Below, one piece after another: positions 43,077-50,501 of a DNA stretch of 64,000 nucleotides; the first letter of the stretch is position 1, and each line of letters opens with the position of its first letter. The DNA is from Imtechella halotolerans (GTDB lineage: Bacteria; Bacteroidota; Bacteroidia; Flavobacteriales; Flavobacteriaceae), in NCBI RefSeq assembly GCF_028743515.2, contig NZ_CP117969.2, forward strand, positions 927,001 through 991,000, written 5' to 3'. The notes under the pieces are model-generated. The model was not told the DNA's origin. It worked only from the letters and a program-made list of their open reading frames with translations, and made no database searches. The translations under genes were made by a program, and so were the position numbers.

Positions 43077-43907
43077 ATGATACACATAGGTACATTTAAC
43101 ACATTAGAAATTCTTAGAGAAACCTCCGTAGGATTGTTTTTAGGCGATAGTGAAGGCAATGATATTTTATTACCGAACAAATATGTGCCTGAGGCCTATG
43201 AAATTGGAGCAAAAATTTCAGTTTTCTGTTATCTGGACCATGAGGAAAGACCTATTGCTACGACCTTAGATCCATATATAAAACTGAATGAATTTGCCCT
43301 TTTAAGAGCTGCAGAGGTAAATCAATTGGGTGCCTTTATGGATTGGGGACTAGAAAAGCACTTATTTGTTCCTTTTAGAGAGCAGGCTCGTAAGATGGAA
43401 GCGGGAAAATGGTATTTAGTGTACATGTATATGGATCCTGAAACGCAGAGGCTTGCTGCTTCGAGCAAAACCCATCAATTTGTATCAAATGAAAACCTTA
43501 CCATACAAGAAGGGGAGGAAGTAGAAGTGATTGTGGCTAGATTTACTGACATTGGTATGGAAGTGATTATAAATCAAAAACATTTAGGACTGGTTTATAA
43601 TGATGAAGTATTCTCGCGCGTACGTCTAGGTGAAAAGAGAAAGGGATATATTCGAAAAATAAGACCTGATCATAAAATAGATGTTTCTTTTCAACCTCAA
43701 GGCTTAAAAAATATGGAAGTTTCTTCCGTACAAGTGATGGAAGCGCTTCAGCGCAATGGAGGATTTTTAGGATTACATGATAAAAGCAGTTCGGAGGATA
43801 TTGCTGCCATATTGGGCATGAGCAAGAAAAGTTTTAAAAAAGCCATTGGTACGCTTTATAAGCAGAAACTCATTGTTCTTAAAGAGGATGGTATATACAA
43901 GGTATAG
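43077..43907 (+). CDS. S1 RNA-binding domain protein, CvfB/YitL-like
   Basis: A 276-residue protein with three S1-like beta-barrel domains and a C-terminal winged helix, as in CvfB. Landmarks are GLFLGDSEGNDILLP, GAFMDWGLEKHLFVPF, the third S1 barrel in LGLVYNDEVF and the C-terminal DIAAILGMSKKSFKKAIG. CvfB binds RNA and affects virulence-gene expression in Gram-positives. Its place between menD and menB is seen widely in flavobacteria, but no role in quinone synthesis is known. It is followed by a terminator. Confidence 0.9.
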   Translation: MIHIGTFNTLEILRETSVGLFLGDSEGNDILLPNKYVPEAYEIGAKISVFCYLDHEERPIATTLDPYIKLNEFALLRAAEVNQLGAFMDWGLEKHLFVPFREQARKMEAGKWYLVYMYMDPETQRLAASSKTHQFVSNENLTIQEGEEVEVIVARFTDIGMEVIINQKHLGLVYNDEVFSRVRLGEKRKGYIRKIRPDHKIDVSFQPQGLKNMEVSSVQVMEALQRNGGFLGLHDKSSSEDIAAILGMSKKSFKKAIGTLYKQKLIVLKEDGIYKV

Positions 43908-43913
43908 TTATAA

Positions 43914-43938
43914 GGGGCGAATTTATTCGCCTTTTTTT
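43914..43938 (+). terminator. Rho-independent terminator after the S1-domain gene
   Basis: Stem GGCGAA / TTCGCC with a TTTA loop and a T7 tail, 7 bases after the stop. It splits the menaquinone cluster into a menI-to-S1 unit and a menB unit. Confidence 0.9.
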
Positions 43939-44009
43939 ATATCCAATCACTACCTCATAAAGAGTTTATCTAAGGCCACTATAGTTTCCCAATTATGATT
44001 CTTTATACT

Positions 44010-44032
44010 CGTAAAAATACGTTATTTTTACG
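44010..44032 (+). promoter_or_regulatory. Perfect 10-bp inverted repeat before menB
   Basis: CGTAAAAATA at 44010-44019 and TATTTTTACG at 44023-44032 are exact reverse complements around a CGT spacer. The right arm overlaps the position of the -7 box (TATTTTTA, 44023-44030) and ends 18 bases before the menB ATG. A repressor bound here would block the promoter. The right arm and the two following bases recur upstream of menI. Confidence 0.55.
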
Positions 44033-44050
44033 CTGCAAAATTGAAATTGT

Positions 44051-44890
44051 ATGAATACACCTAAGTGGATTACCGTTAAAGAATTTGAAGATATTACATA
44101 TAAAAAATGTAATGGAGTAGCTCGTATTGCATTTAATAGACCGAATGTACGTAATGCATTCCGTCCTCGTACGACTTCTGAATTACTTGAGGCATTTCGG
44201 GATGCTCATGAGGACACAACTATTGGTGTGGTGCTTCTTTCTGCTGAAGGCCCCTCGACTAAGGACGGAATATGGTCCTTTTGCAGTGGAGGAGATCAAA
44301 AAGCCAGAGGACACCAAGGCTATGTTGGAGAAGATGGATATCATCGATTAAACATCCTTGAGGTACAACGTTTAATTCGCTTTATGCCAAAGGCGGTTAT
44401 TGCGGTTGTCCCAGGTTGGGCTGTTGGTGGTGGACATAGCTTACATGTAGTTTGTGATTTGACACTTGCCAGTAAGGAACATGCGATATTCAAGCAAACG
44501 GATGCGGATGTTACCAGTTTTGATGGTGGATATGGTTCTGCATACCTGGCAAAAATGGTCGGTCAAAAGAAGGCTCGTGAAATCTTCTTTTTAGGAAGAA
44601 ATTATTCAGCCCAGGAAGCCTATGAGATGGGAATGGTCAATGCGGTTATACCACATGATGAATTGGAATCTACAGCCTACCAATGGGCGCAAGAAATATT
44701 AGAAAAGTCTCCTATATCGATTAAGATGTTGAAGTTTGCCATGAACTTAACTGATGACGGAATGGTGGGTCAACAGGTATTTGCTGGGGAGGCAACGCGA
44801 TTAGCGTATATGAGTGATGAAGCCATTGAGGGTAGAAATGCATTTTTGGAAAAACGCAAACCTAATTTTGAGAAAAAATACATTCCATAA
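44051..44890 (+). CDS. menB: 1,4-Dihydroxy-2-naphthoyl-CoA synthase
   Basis: A 279-residue crotonase-fold enzyme that closes the naphthoquinone ring. It contains FNRPNVRNAFRPRT, the oxyanion-hole turn FCSGGDQKARG (about 79-89), VPGWAVGGGHSLHVVCDL and DADVTSFDGGYGS with the Asp of the active site. Length and motifs are typical of the bicarbonate-independent or independent type; the acid residue is not resolved here. It starts a unit of its own, after a terminator and behind the palindrome. Confidence 0.96.
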   Translation: MNTPKWITVKEFEDITYKKCNGVARIAFNRPNVRNAFRPRTTSELLEAFRDAHEDTTIGVVLLSAEGPSTKDGIWSFCSGGDQKARGHQGYVGEDGYHRLNILEVQRLIRFMPKAVIAVVPGWAVGGGHSLHVVCDLTLASKEHAIFKQTDADVTSFDGGYGSAYLAKMVGQKKAREIFFLGRNYSAQEAYEMGMVNAVIPHDELESTAYQWAQEILEKSPISIKMLKFAMNLTDDGMVGQQVFAGEATRLAYMSDEAIEGRNAFLEKRKPNFEKKYIP

Positions 44891-44896
44891 TTATCC

Positions 44897-45277
44897 ATGG
44901 AATGTGTTGCTTTTTTACTAACGTTTCTCTTTGGAATATTTCTGGTATTGGTTGGTATTCTAATGTATTTTAATCCAACCGTTGTAAGAAACCTTATTAG
45001 AAAAGCTGGAAGTTCTTATGGGACTAATTTTTTGGAATTAGGACCTCGACTTCTTATAGGATTAGCTATAATTAAGGTTGATACAGATTTTGAAGTACTA
45101 TATAATTCAATGGGTTACTTCCTTGTTGTTTCAGCCTTTGTAATAGGTCTATTACCTTTAAAATTACATAACGGTTTTTCTAGAAAAGCTGCTGATTTTT
45201 TAAAACCGAATTATTTAAAATGTTTAGCACCAATTTCCATCTGTTTAGGATTTTTGGTTATTTATGGAATCATTTAA
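44897..45277 (+). CDS. Small membrane protein in the menaquinone cluster
   Basis: A 126-residue protein with about four membrane helices (residues 4-25, 48-61, 69-87, 108-126) and a basic tail in the last loop (GFSRKAADFLKPNYLKC). No family can be named with confidence. It starts 6 bases after the menB stop and its end overlaps the possible early start of menA, so it is certainly cotranscribed with both. A role in quinone synthesis or in anchoring MenA is possible but is inference. Confidence 0.7.
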   Translation: MECVAFLLTFLFGIFLVLVGILMYFNPTVVRNLIRKAGSSYGTNFLELGPRLLIGLAIIKVDTDFEVLYNSMGYFLVVSAFVIGLLPLKLHNGFSRKAADFLKPNYLKCLAPISICLGFLVIYGII

Positions 45278-45278
45278 T

Positions 45279-46178
45279 ATGAGTATAAAGCCTTGGGTTC
45301 AAGCTGCACGATTGCGCACCTTGCCACTTTCAATTTCAGGAATATTAGTAGGATCAGGTATTGCCTTGTCACAAGATCTTTTTAATACCAAAATATTTAT
45401 TCTTGCCTTATGTACCACAATAGGTTTTCAAATCCTATCGAATTTTGCTAACGATTATGGGGATGGAGTCAAAGGAACTGACAATGATGATCGGGTAGGG
45501 CCCAAGCGTGCTATTCAGAGTGGAGCAATTACTCCTAAAGGAATGAAAATGGCCATGGCAATTACAACGGTTATTACATTATTGATTGCCATATGGTTAA
45601 TTTATGAGGCATTTGGTGCTGAAAAGTTGTTATATTCCCTATTGTTTTTTGGTTTAGGAATCGCCTCCATCATAGCGGCTATAACCTATACAGTGGGTAA
45701 AAACGCGTATGGGTATCATGGGCTTGGAGATGTATTTGTATTTTTATTCTTTGGATGGTTAAGTGTTGCTGGCTCTTATTTTCTATATGCGCAAACATTA
45801 CATTGGATGGTGTTTTTACCAGCATCTTCCATAGGTTTATTAAGTGCTGCTGTATTAAACCTAAACAATATGAGAGATTATGAAAGTGATACAAAAGCAG
45901 GAAAAAAGACATTAGTTGTTAAAATAGGGCTGCCCTTTGCTAAATATTACCATTATTATCTTATTGTATTGGCCATGTTGTTAATGATGCTTTATTCCAT
46001 TTTAAAACTGAACACTGGCGTGCAACTCCTTTACCTTTTAGCATTCATCCCTTTGAGTTTACATCTATTAAAGGTTAGACGTGCGAAAGATTCTAAATTG
46101 CTCGATCCTGAATTAAAAAAGGTGGCCTTGTCTACCGTATTGATGGCATTACTTATTTTAATTGGATATCTTTTGTAA
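45279..46178 (+). CDS. menA: 1,4-Dihydroxy-2-naphthoate polyprenyltransferase
   Basis: A 299-residue UbiA-type membrane prenyltransferase with about eight or nine helices. The Asp-rich site is NDYGDGVKGTDNDDRVGP (about 60-77) and the second is NMRDYESDTKAGKKTL. It attaches the polyprenyl chain in the inner membrane. The ATG at 45279 (MSIKPW) is 1 base after the upstream stop; an ATG at 45264 would add five residues and overlap by 14 bases. Confidence 0.93.
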   Translation: MSIKPWVQAARLRTLPLSISGILVGSGIALSQDLFNTKIFILALCTTIGFQILSNFANDYGDGVKGTDNDDRVGPKRAIQSGAITPKGMKMAMAITTVITLLIAIWLIYEAFGAEKLLYSLLFFGLGIASIIAAITYTVGKNAYGYHGLGDVFVFLFFGWLSVAGSYFLYAQTLHWMVFLPASSIGLLSAAVLNLNNMRDYESDTKAGKKTLVVKIGLPFAKYYHYYLIVLAMLLMMLYSILKLNTGVQLLYLLAFIPLSLHLLKVRRAKDSKLLDPELKKVALSTVLMALLILIGYLL

Positions 46179-46424
46179 TTTGTAATTCTAATAAAAAGTA
46201 TATTTCTTTTCTGTTTTGATCACAGCAATTTATGTCCAATAGAATTTTTAAATCAAAGAAAAAGTACCTAATATAGCTATAATAGGGTGTAAGAAAATAA
46301 AAATAATACATTTTATAACCCATTTTATGGTATCTTTAAAGCTCATCGTTTTATCATACCTAAAGGAGGATAATCGAACCGATTTTTTATATTAATATAT
46401 TTTGTTTAATTAAAAATACAATAG

Positions 46425-47102
46425 ATGAAAATTACATTTTATGGACATTCTTGTATAGGAATTACCGTAGATGATGTACATATTTTGGTAGATCCTTTTA
46501 TTACGGCCAATCCTAAGGCGTCCCATATTGATATCAACACCATTAAAGCAGATTATATTCTGATAACGCATGCACATCAAGATCATATTTTGGATGTTGA
46601 AGCGATCGCCAAACGTACCGGGGCAATGGTAGTATCCAATTATGAAATCGTTACTTATTTTCAACAAAAAGGTATAGAAGGTCATGGCATGAATCATGGA
46701 GGAACCTGGGATTTTGAATTTGGAACTGTGAAGTACGTTAATGCCATACATTCTTCATCTTTTCCTGATGGAAGTTATGGTGGAAACCCTGGGGGTTTTG
46801 TCATAGAAGGTGAACGGAAAACAATTTATATATCTGGAGATACCGCGCTTTCAATGGATATGAAGCTTATTCCAATGTTGTATAAACTTGACTTAGCTAT
46901 CCTACCCATCGGAGATAATTTTACCATGGGTGTGAATGAGGCTGTGATGGCTTCAGACTTTGTTGAATGTGACAAGGTTTTAGGAGTACATTACAATACG
47001 TTTGGCCCCATTGAAATTGATGAAGAAGAGGCTAAACGAACCTTCTTTGACAGCGGTAAAGATCTCATGTTATTGGCAATTGGTGAAAGTTTAATACTAT
47101 AA
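46425..47102 (+). CDS. Metallo-beta-lactamase-fold metal-dependent hydrolase (UlaG-like)
   Basis: A 225-residue MBL-fold protein. The zinc motif THAHQDHILD (about 45-54) has HxHxDH; other ligands fall in NAIHSS and in VLGVHYNTFGP, with the Asp in YISGDTALSMD. This UPF0173-like group has no proven substrate. The stop TAA directly abuts the menC ATG (TAAATG), so the two genes are translationally coupled. Because the cluster has no recognisable menH, a role in removing pyruvate from SEPHCHC or in another quinone step deserves testing, but nothing in the sequence proves it. Confidence 0.88.
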   Translation: MKITFYGHSCIGITVDDVHILVDPFITANPKASHIDINTIKADYILITHAHQDHILDVEAIAKRTGAMVVSNYEIVTYFQQKGIEGHGMNHGGTWDFEFGTVKYVNAIHSSSFPDGSYGGNPGGFVIEGERKTIYISGDTALSMDMKLIPMLYKLDLAILPIGDNFTMGVNEAVMASDFVECDKVLGVHYNTFGPIEIDEEEAKRTFFDSGKDLMLLAIGESLIL

Positions 47103-48137
47103 ATGAGAGCTACATACCATCGTTATATTTTAAATTTTAAACGTCCTAGTGGAACCTCCCGTGGTGTTCTTACTACTAAAGAAACTTGGTTTTTAAAGCT
47201 CTATGATGGTAATAGAACAGGTATAGGGGAGTGTGGTGTACTTCGTACACTTAGTGTAGATGACAGGCCAGATTATGAAGATTGTTTAAAATGGGTTTGT
47301 GATCATATTCATTTAGGTGAAGAGGCCCTTTGGGAGGCTCTAATAGAGTTTCCTTCCATTCAGTTTGGTGTCGAGCAAGCCTTTCGTTCACTGCATAGTA
47401 AAAATCCCTATCTACTAAATCCTTCTCTATTCACAGAAGGTAAAGATTCAATTGCAATTAATGGGCTCATATGGATGGGAGACCCTGACTTTATGAAAGA
47501 ACAAATTGAGGCAAAACTTTCTGAAGGGTTTAATTGTATAAAGCTCAAAATTGGAGCTATAGATTTTTCGAAGGAATTAAGTCTACTTGAGGTTATTCGT
47601 ACCCAATTTTCTCCAGATCAAATAGAAATTCGGGTAGATGCCAATGGCGCATTTCACCCCGACGAGGCCTTAACCAAATTAAACCAACTAGCCAATTTTC
47701 ATCTACATTCCATCGAACAACCAATAAGGGCAGGTCAACATGACATCATGGCACAATTATGTAGAGATACCCCTCTGCCTATTGCACTTGATGAAGAACT
47801 CATAGGGGTATTTGAATTTGATGACAAATTAGCCCTATTAGAAAAAATTAAACCGCAGTATATTATTTTAAAGCCGAGCCTGGTGGGTGGTTATAGAGGT
47901 TCTGAAGAGTGGATCTCATTAGCCATGGCCTACCAATGTGGTTGGTGGATAACTAGTGCTTTAGAGAGTAATGTAGGTTTAAATGCTATAGCACAATGGA
48001 CGTATACACTTGATAATAATAGACCCCAAGGATTAGGAACAGGCGCTCTATACACCAATAACATTGAATCTCCACTGATTGTTAAAGAAGGGGGATTATA
48101 CTATAATCCTAAAGAGAAATGGACCTTACCATTTTAA
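47103..48137 (+). CDS. menC: o-Succinylbenzoate synthase
   Basis: A 344-residue enolase-superfamily enzyme that dehydrates SHCHC to o-succinylbenzoate. The catalytic Lys pair is in CIKLKIG, the metal ligands are Asp in RVDANGAF, Glu in IEQP and Asp in ALDEEL, and the second Lys is in ILKPSLVGG. Domain order is normal. It begins immediately after the MBL-fold gene. Confidence 0.93.
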   Translation: MRATYHRYILNFKRPSGTSRGVLTTKETWFLKLYDGNRTGIGECGVLRTLSVDDRPDYEDCLKWVCDHIHLGEEALWEALIEFPSIQFGVEQAFRSLHSKNPYLLNPSLFTEGKDSIAINGLIWMGDPDFMKEQIEAKLSEGFNCIKLKIGAIDFSKELSLLEVIRTQFSPDQIEIRVDANGAFHPDEALTKLNQLANFHLHSIEQPIRAGQHDIMAQLCRDTPLPIALDEELIGVFEFDDKLALLEKIKPQYIILKPSLVGGYRGSEEWISLAMAYQCGWWITSALESNVGLNAIAQWTYTLDNNRPQGLGTGALYTNNIESPLIVKEGGLYYNPKEKWTLPF

Positions 48138-48168
48138 ATTTATAATTAAATTAAATTCAAGACATTTT

Positions 48169-49086
48169 ATGTACATAGAACAAGGGTATAAAGGAAAGTT
48201 AGGTATTTGGAAGTATTTTATTATTCCAATATTATTTTTTGGATTAATGACATTAAATGTTTTAGTTACTACGCTTCTTGGTGTGGACGCTGAATCAATT
48301 ATCCAACAGGAAATCGCAAGGAAAGGGTCCAATCGATTTTTAGTTGAAATGTTAATTCCTTTTGCTGTATTCCTTGCAGGTTTATTCTTTTGGGTAAAGT
48401 ATATTCATGAACAATCCATACGATCACTTACCACCTCTAGAAAACGAGTAGATTGGAGAAGAATTTTCTTTGCCTTTACAGTATGGGCAGGAATTACATT
48501 ATTGGTCTTTTTTATAGATTATTTCAGTAACCCTCAGGATTATATATTGCAATTTGACCTCCCAAAATTTGCAGTATTGGCAGTTATTGCATTGCTATTA
48601 ATTCCACTTCAAACTAGTTTTGAAGAATATTTCTTTAGAGGTTACCTTATGCAGGGTTTGGGAATTATAACCAAGAATCGTTGGTTTCCTTTGGTGTTTA
48701 CCTCTGTTGTTTTTGGTCTTATGCATATCTCTAATCCCGAAGTTGGAAAGTTAGGTCCTGTAATTATGATTTATTATATAGGTACTGGATTTTTCTTAGG
48801 TATTATTACATTAATGGATGAAGGCTTGGAATTGGCTATTGGTTTTCATGCAGCCAATAACCTTATCACAGCTTTATTGGTCACTTCGGACTGGACAGCC
48901 TTTCAAACACATTCTGTATTTAAAGACGTTTCATTGCCAACTGCTGGAAACGAAATATTCTTAACGGTGTTGGTTTTATTCCCTTTACTCACTTTATTAT
49001 TTGCTAAAAAATATGGATGGACTAATTGGAAAGAAAAACTAACGGCCAAGGTGATTCCACCAGTAAAACATACATCCGAAGGATAA
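48169..49086 (+). CDS. CPBP family intramembrane glutamic protease
   Basis: A 305-residue membrane protein with about eight helices. The three catalytic motifs are present: FEEYFFRGYL (Glu-Glu), VFGLMHIS and HAANN. CPBP proteins include the CAAX protease Rce1 and bacterial proteins of other roles such as bacteriocin immunity. The ATG at 48169 is chosen because the extension from 48079 would overlap menC by 59 bases and adds no similarity. It is conserved in this cluster in flavobacteria, but a role in quinone synthesis is not known. Confidence 0.88.
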   Translation: MYIEQGYKGKLGIWKYFIIPILFFGLMTLNVLVTTLLGVDAESIIQQEIARKGSNRFLVEMLIPFAVFLAGLFFWVKYIHEQSIRSLTTSRKRVDWRRIFFAFTVWAGITLLVFFIDYFSNPQDYILQFDLPKFAVLAVIALLLIPLQTSFEEYFFRGYLMQGLGIITKNRWFPLVFTSVVFGLMHISNPEVGKLGPVIMIYYIGTGFFLGIITLMDEGLELAIGFHAANNLITALLVTSDWTAFQTHSVFKDVSLPTAGNEIFLTVLVLFPLLTLLFAKKYGWTNWKEKLTAKVIPPVKHTSEG

Positions 49087-49097
49087 GATATAGAGTT

Positions 49098-50183
49098 ATG
49101 ATTACAAAGCCTACCTATAAAAATATACATCATCGGTTTCGTGTTGAAAATCGATTTTACAGCTTTGATGATTTAAAAGAAGTTGCCTATTCACTTATTA
49201 AGGAAGGAGTTCCATTTGAACAGGAAATAGGGGAGTTTCTAATGGATTGGTTGGATGATTCCCCCTATATAGAAGTGCCCACTTCTGGATCCACGGGGAC
49301 CCCAAAAAAAATACAAATTCTTAAGCAGCATATGGTGAATTCTGCTTTAGCTACAGGTGATTTCTTCCAATTATCTCCTGGTGATAGCGCTTTACTTTGT
49401 TTACCTGCCAGATTTATAGCCGGAAAAATGATGCTGGTTAGAGCAATGATTTTAGGTTTAGAACTTTCATTAGTGGCTCCTGGTAGCCGCCCTTTGAAAG
49501 GTACAAAAGAACAATTTGATTTTTCTGCCATGACACCACAACAGTTAAGTCACTCGATGAAAGAATTGAGCCATATAAAAAAGCTTATTATTGGAGGTGC
49601 AGCCATTCAGGGTGAATTATTAGAAAAGTTACAACATAAACACACTAAAGCGTATGCTACCTATGGAATGACCGAAACAGTTTCTCATGTCGCTGTTAAA
49701 AAATTAAATCATTTTACAAAAGAGCAGCCTAAAAGACATTATGTGGCTATGCCCAATGTTTCATTCACTCAAGACGATCGTGGGTGTTTGGTCATTACTG
49801 CACCCGATGTTTGTGCAGAAACTTTAGTAACAAATGATGTGGTTAATTTACTTTCACCATCCGAGTTTGAATGGGTAGGTCGTTTTGATAATGTGATCAA
49901 TTCAGGGGGAATTAAGCTTTTCCCAGAAAGCATTGAAGTAAAACTTGCCAATATTCTATCTACGCCATTTTTCATCACCTCTTTGCCTGATGCCATTTTA
50001 GGTGAACGATTAATTTTAGTAGTAGAGGGAACAAATGATACAACACAAATCATGGAGCTTATGAAAGGTAATGCCGTTTTATTACCCTATGAGTTTCCAA
50101 AGGAAGTATATGTGACTAAGGAATTCAAAAGGACATCTAATGGCAAAATCCAACGAAAAGAGACTTTAGCTAGCTTATTCTAA
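49098..50183 (+). CDS. menE: o-Succinylbenzoate-CoA ligase
   Basis: A 361-residue acyl-CoA synthetase of the ANL superfamily, shorter than the usual 450-480 as is common in Bacteroidota. The P-loop is TSGSTGTPK, the A5 block is YATYGMTETVSH and the A8 block is WVGRFDNVINSGG with the ribose Asp; the C-terminal Lys is in RTSNGKIQR. It makes OSB-CoA for MenB. The ATG at 49098 is 11 bases after the CPBP stop. Its stop shares bases with the stop of the convergent gene (CTAA). Confidence 0.92.
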   Translation: MITKPTYKNIHHRFRVENRFYSFDDLKEVAYSLIKEGVPFEQEIGEFLMDWLDDSPYIEVPTSGSTGTPKKIQILKQHMVNSALATGDFFQLSPGDSALLCLPARFIAGKMMLVRAMILGLELSLVAPGSRPLKGTKEQFDFSAMTPQQLSHSMKELSHIKKLIIGGAAIQGELLEKLQHKHTKAYATYGMTETVSHVAVKKLNHFTKEQPKRHYVAMPNVSFTQDDRGCLVITAPDVCAETLVTNDVVNLLSPSEFEWVGRFDNVINSGGIKLFPESIEVKLANILSTPFFITSLPDAILGERLILVVEGTNDTTQIMELMKGNAVLLPYEFPKEVYVTKEFKRTSNGKIQRKETLASLF

Positions 50184-50401
50184 TAGCCTAATTCGTTTAA
50201 AATAAGCATGGACTGAGTATACTCGTCTTCTAGTACAAGCAATTCAATATATTGATTTCCACCTCCAACAATTGCTGGAATAATACCTGATGCATCGCTA
50301 TTTCGCTCAATAGGGAATACCGAAATTTCGGCTAGTTTCGATTTAATAAGAATGGCATCAGTAAGAGGTCCATTAAATATTAATTTTAATTGTGAACTCA
50401 T
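50180..50401 (-). CDS. DUF2007-like small protein
   Basis: A 73-residue protein of the DUF2007 type (putative signal-transducing protein): short alpha-beta pattern with MSSQLKLIFNGPLTDAILIK at the start, a conserved glycine-rich turn VGGGNQYIELLVLEDEY and a C-terminal helix. Family members bind partners of unknown identity. It is convergent with menE with a 4-base overlap of stops. No neighbour on the same strand is close. Confidence 0.7.
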   Translation of the reverse strand: MSSQLKLIFNGPLTDAILIKSKLAEISVFPIERNSDASGIIPAIVGGGNQYIELLVLEDEYTQSMLILNELGY

Positions 50402-50462
50402 GGCTTTGCTTCTTAAGAGGTTACTTTCTTAAAGTTACACAATAATTTTTAATTTCAAATAC

Positions 50463-50495
50463 ACAAAAAAAGAAAGGCTGCATCCCCTGCAGCCC
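50463..50495 (-). terminator. Rho-independent terminator of pheT
   Basis: On the minus strand stem GGCTGCA / TGCAGCC with a 5-base loop followed by TTTCTTTTTTT, 8 bases after the pheT stop. Confidence 0.93.
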
Positions 50496-50501
50496 CTTGT
50501 A

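Noticed and set aside
46179-46424. Search for an RNA gene between menA and the MBL gene
   Set aside because: AT-rich, no stable fold, no cloverleaf; probably just a promoter region for the MBL-menC-CPBP-menE unit.
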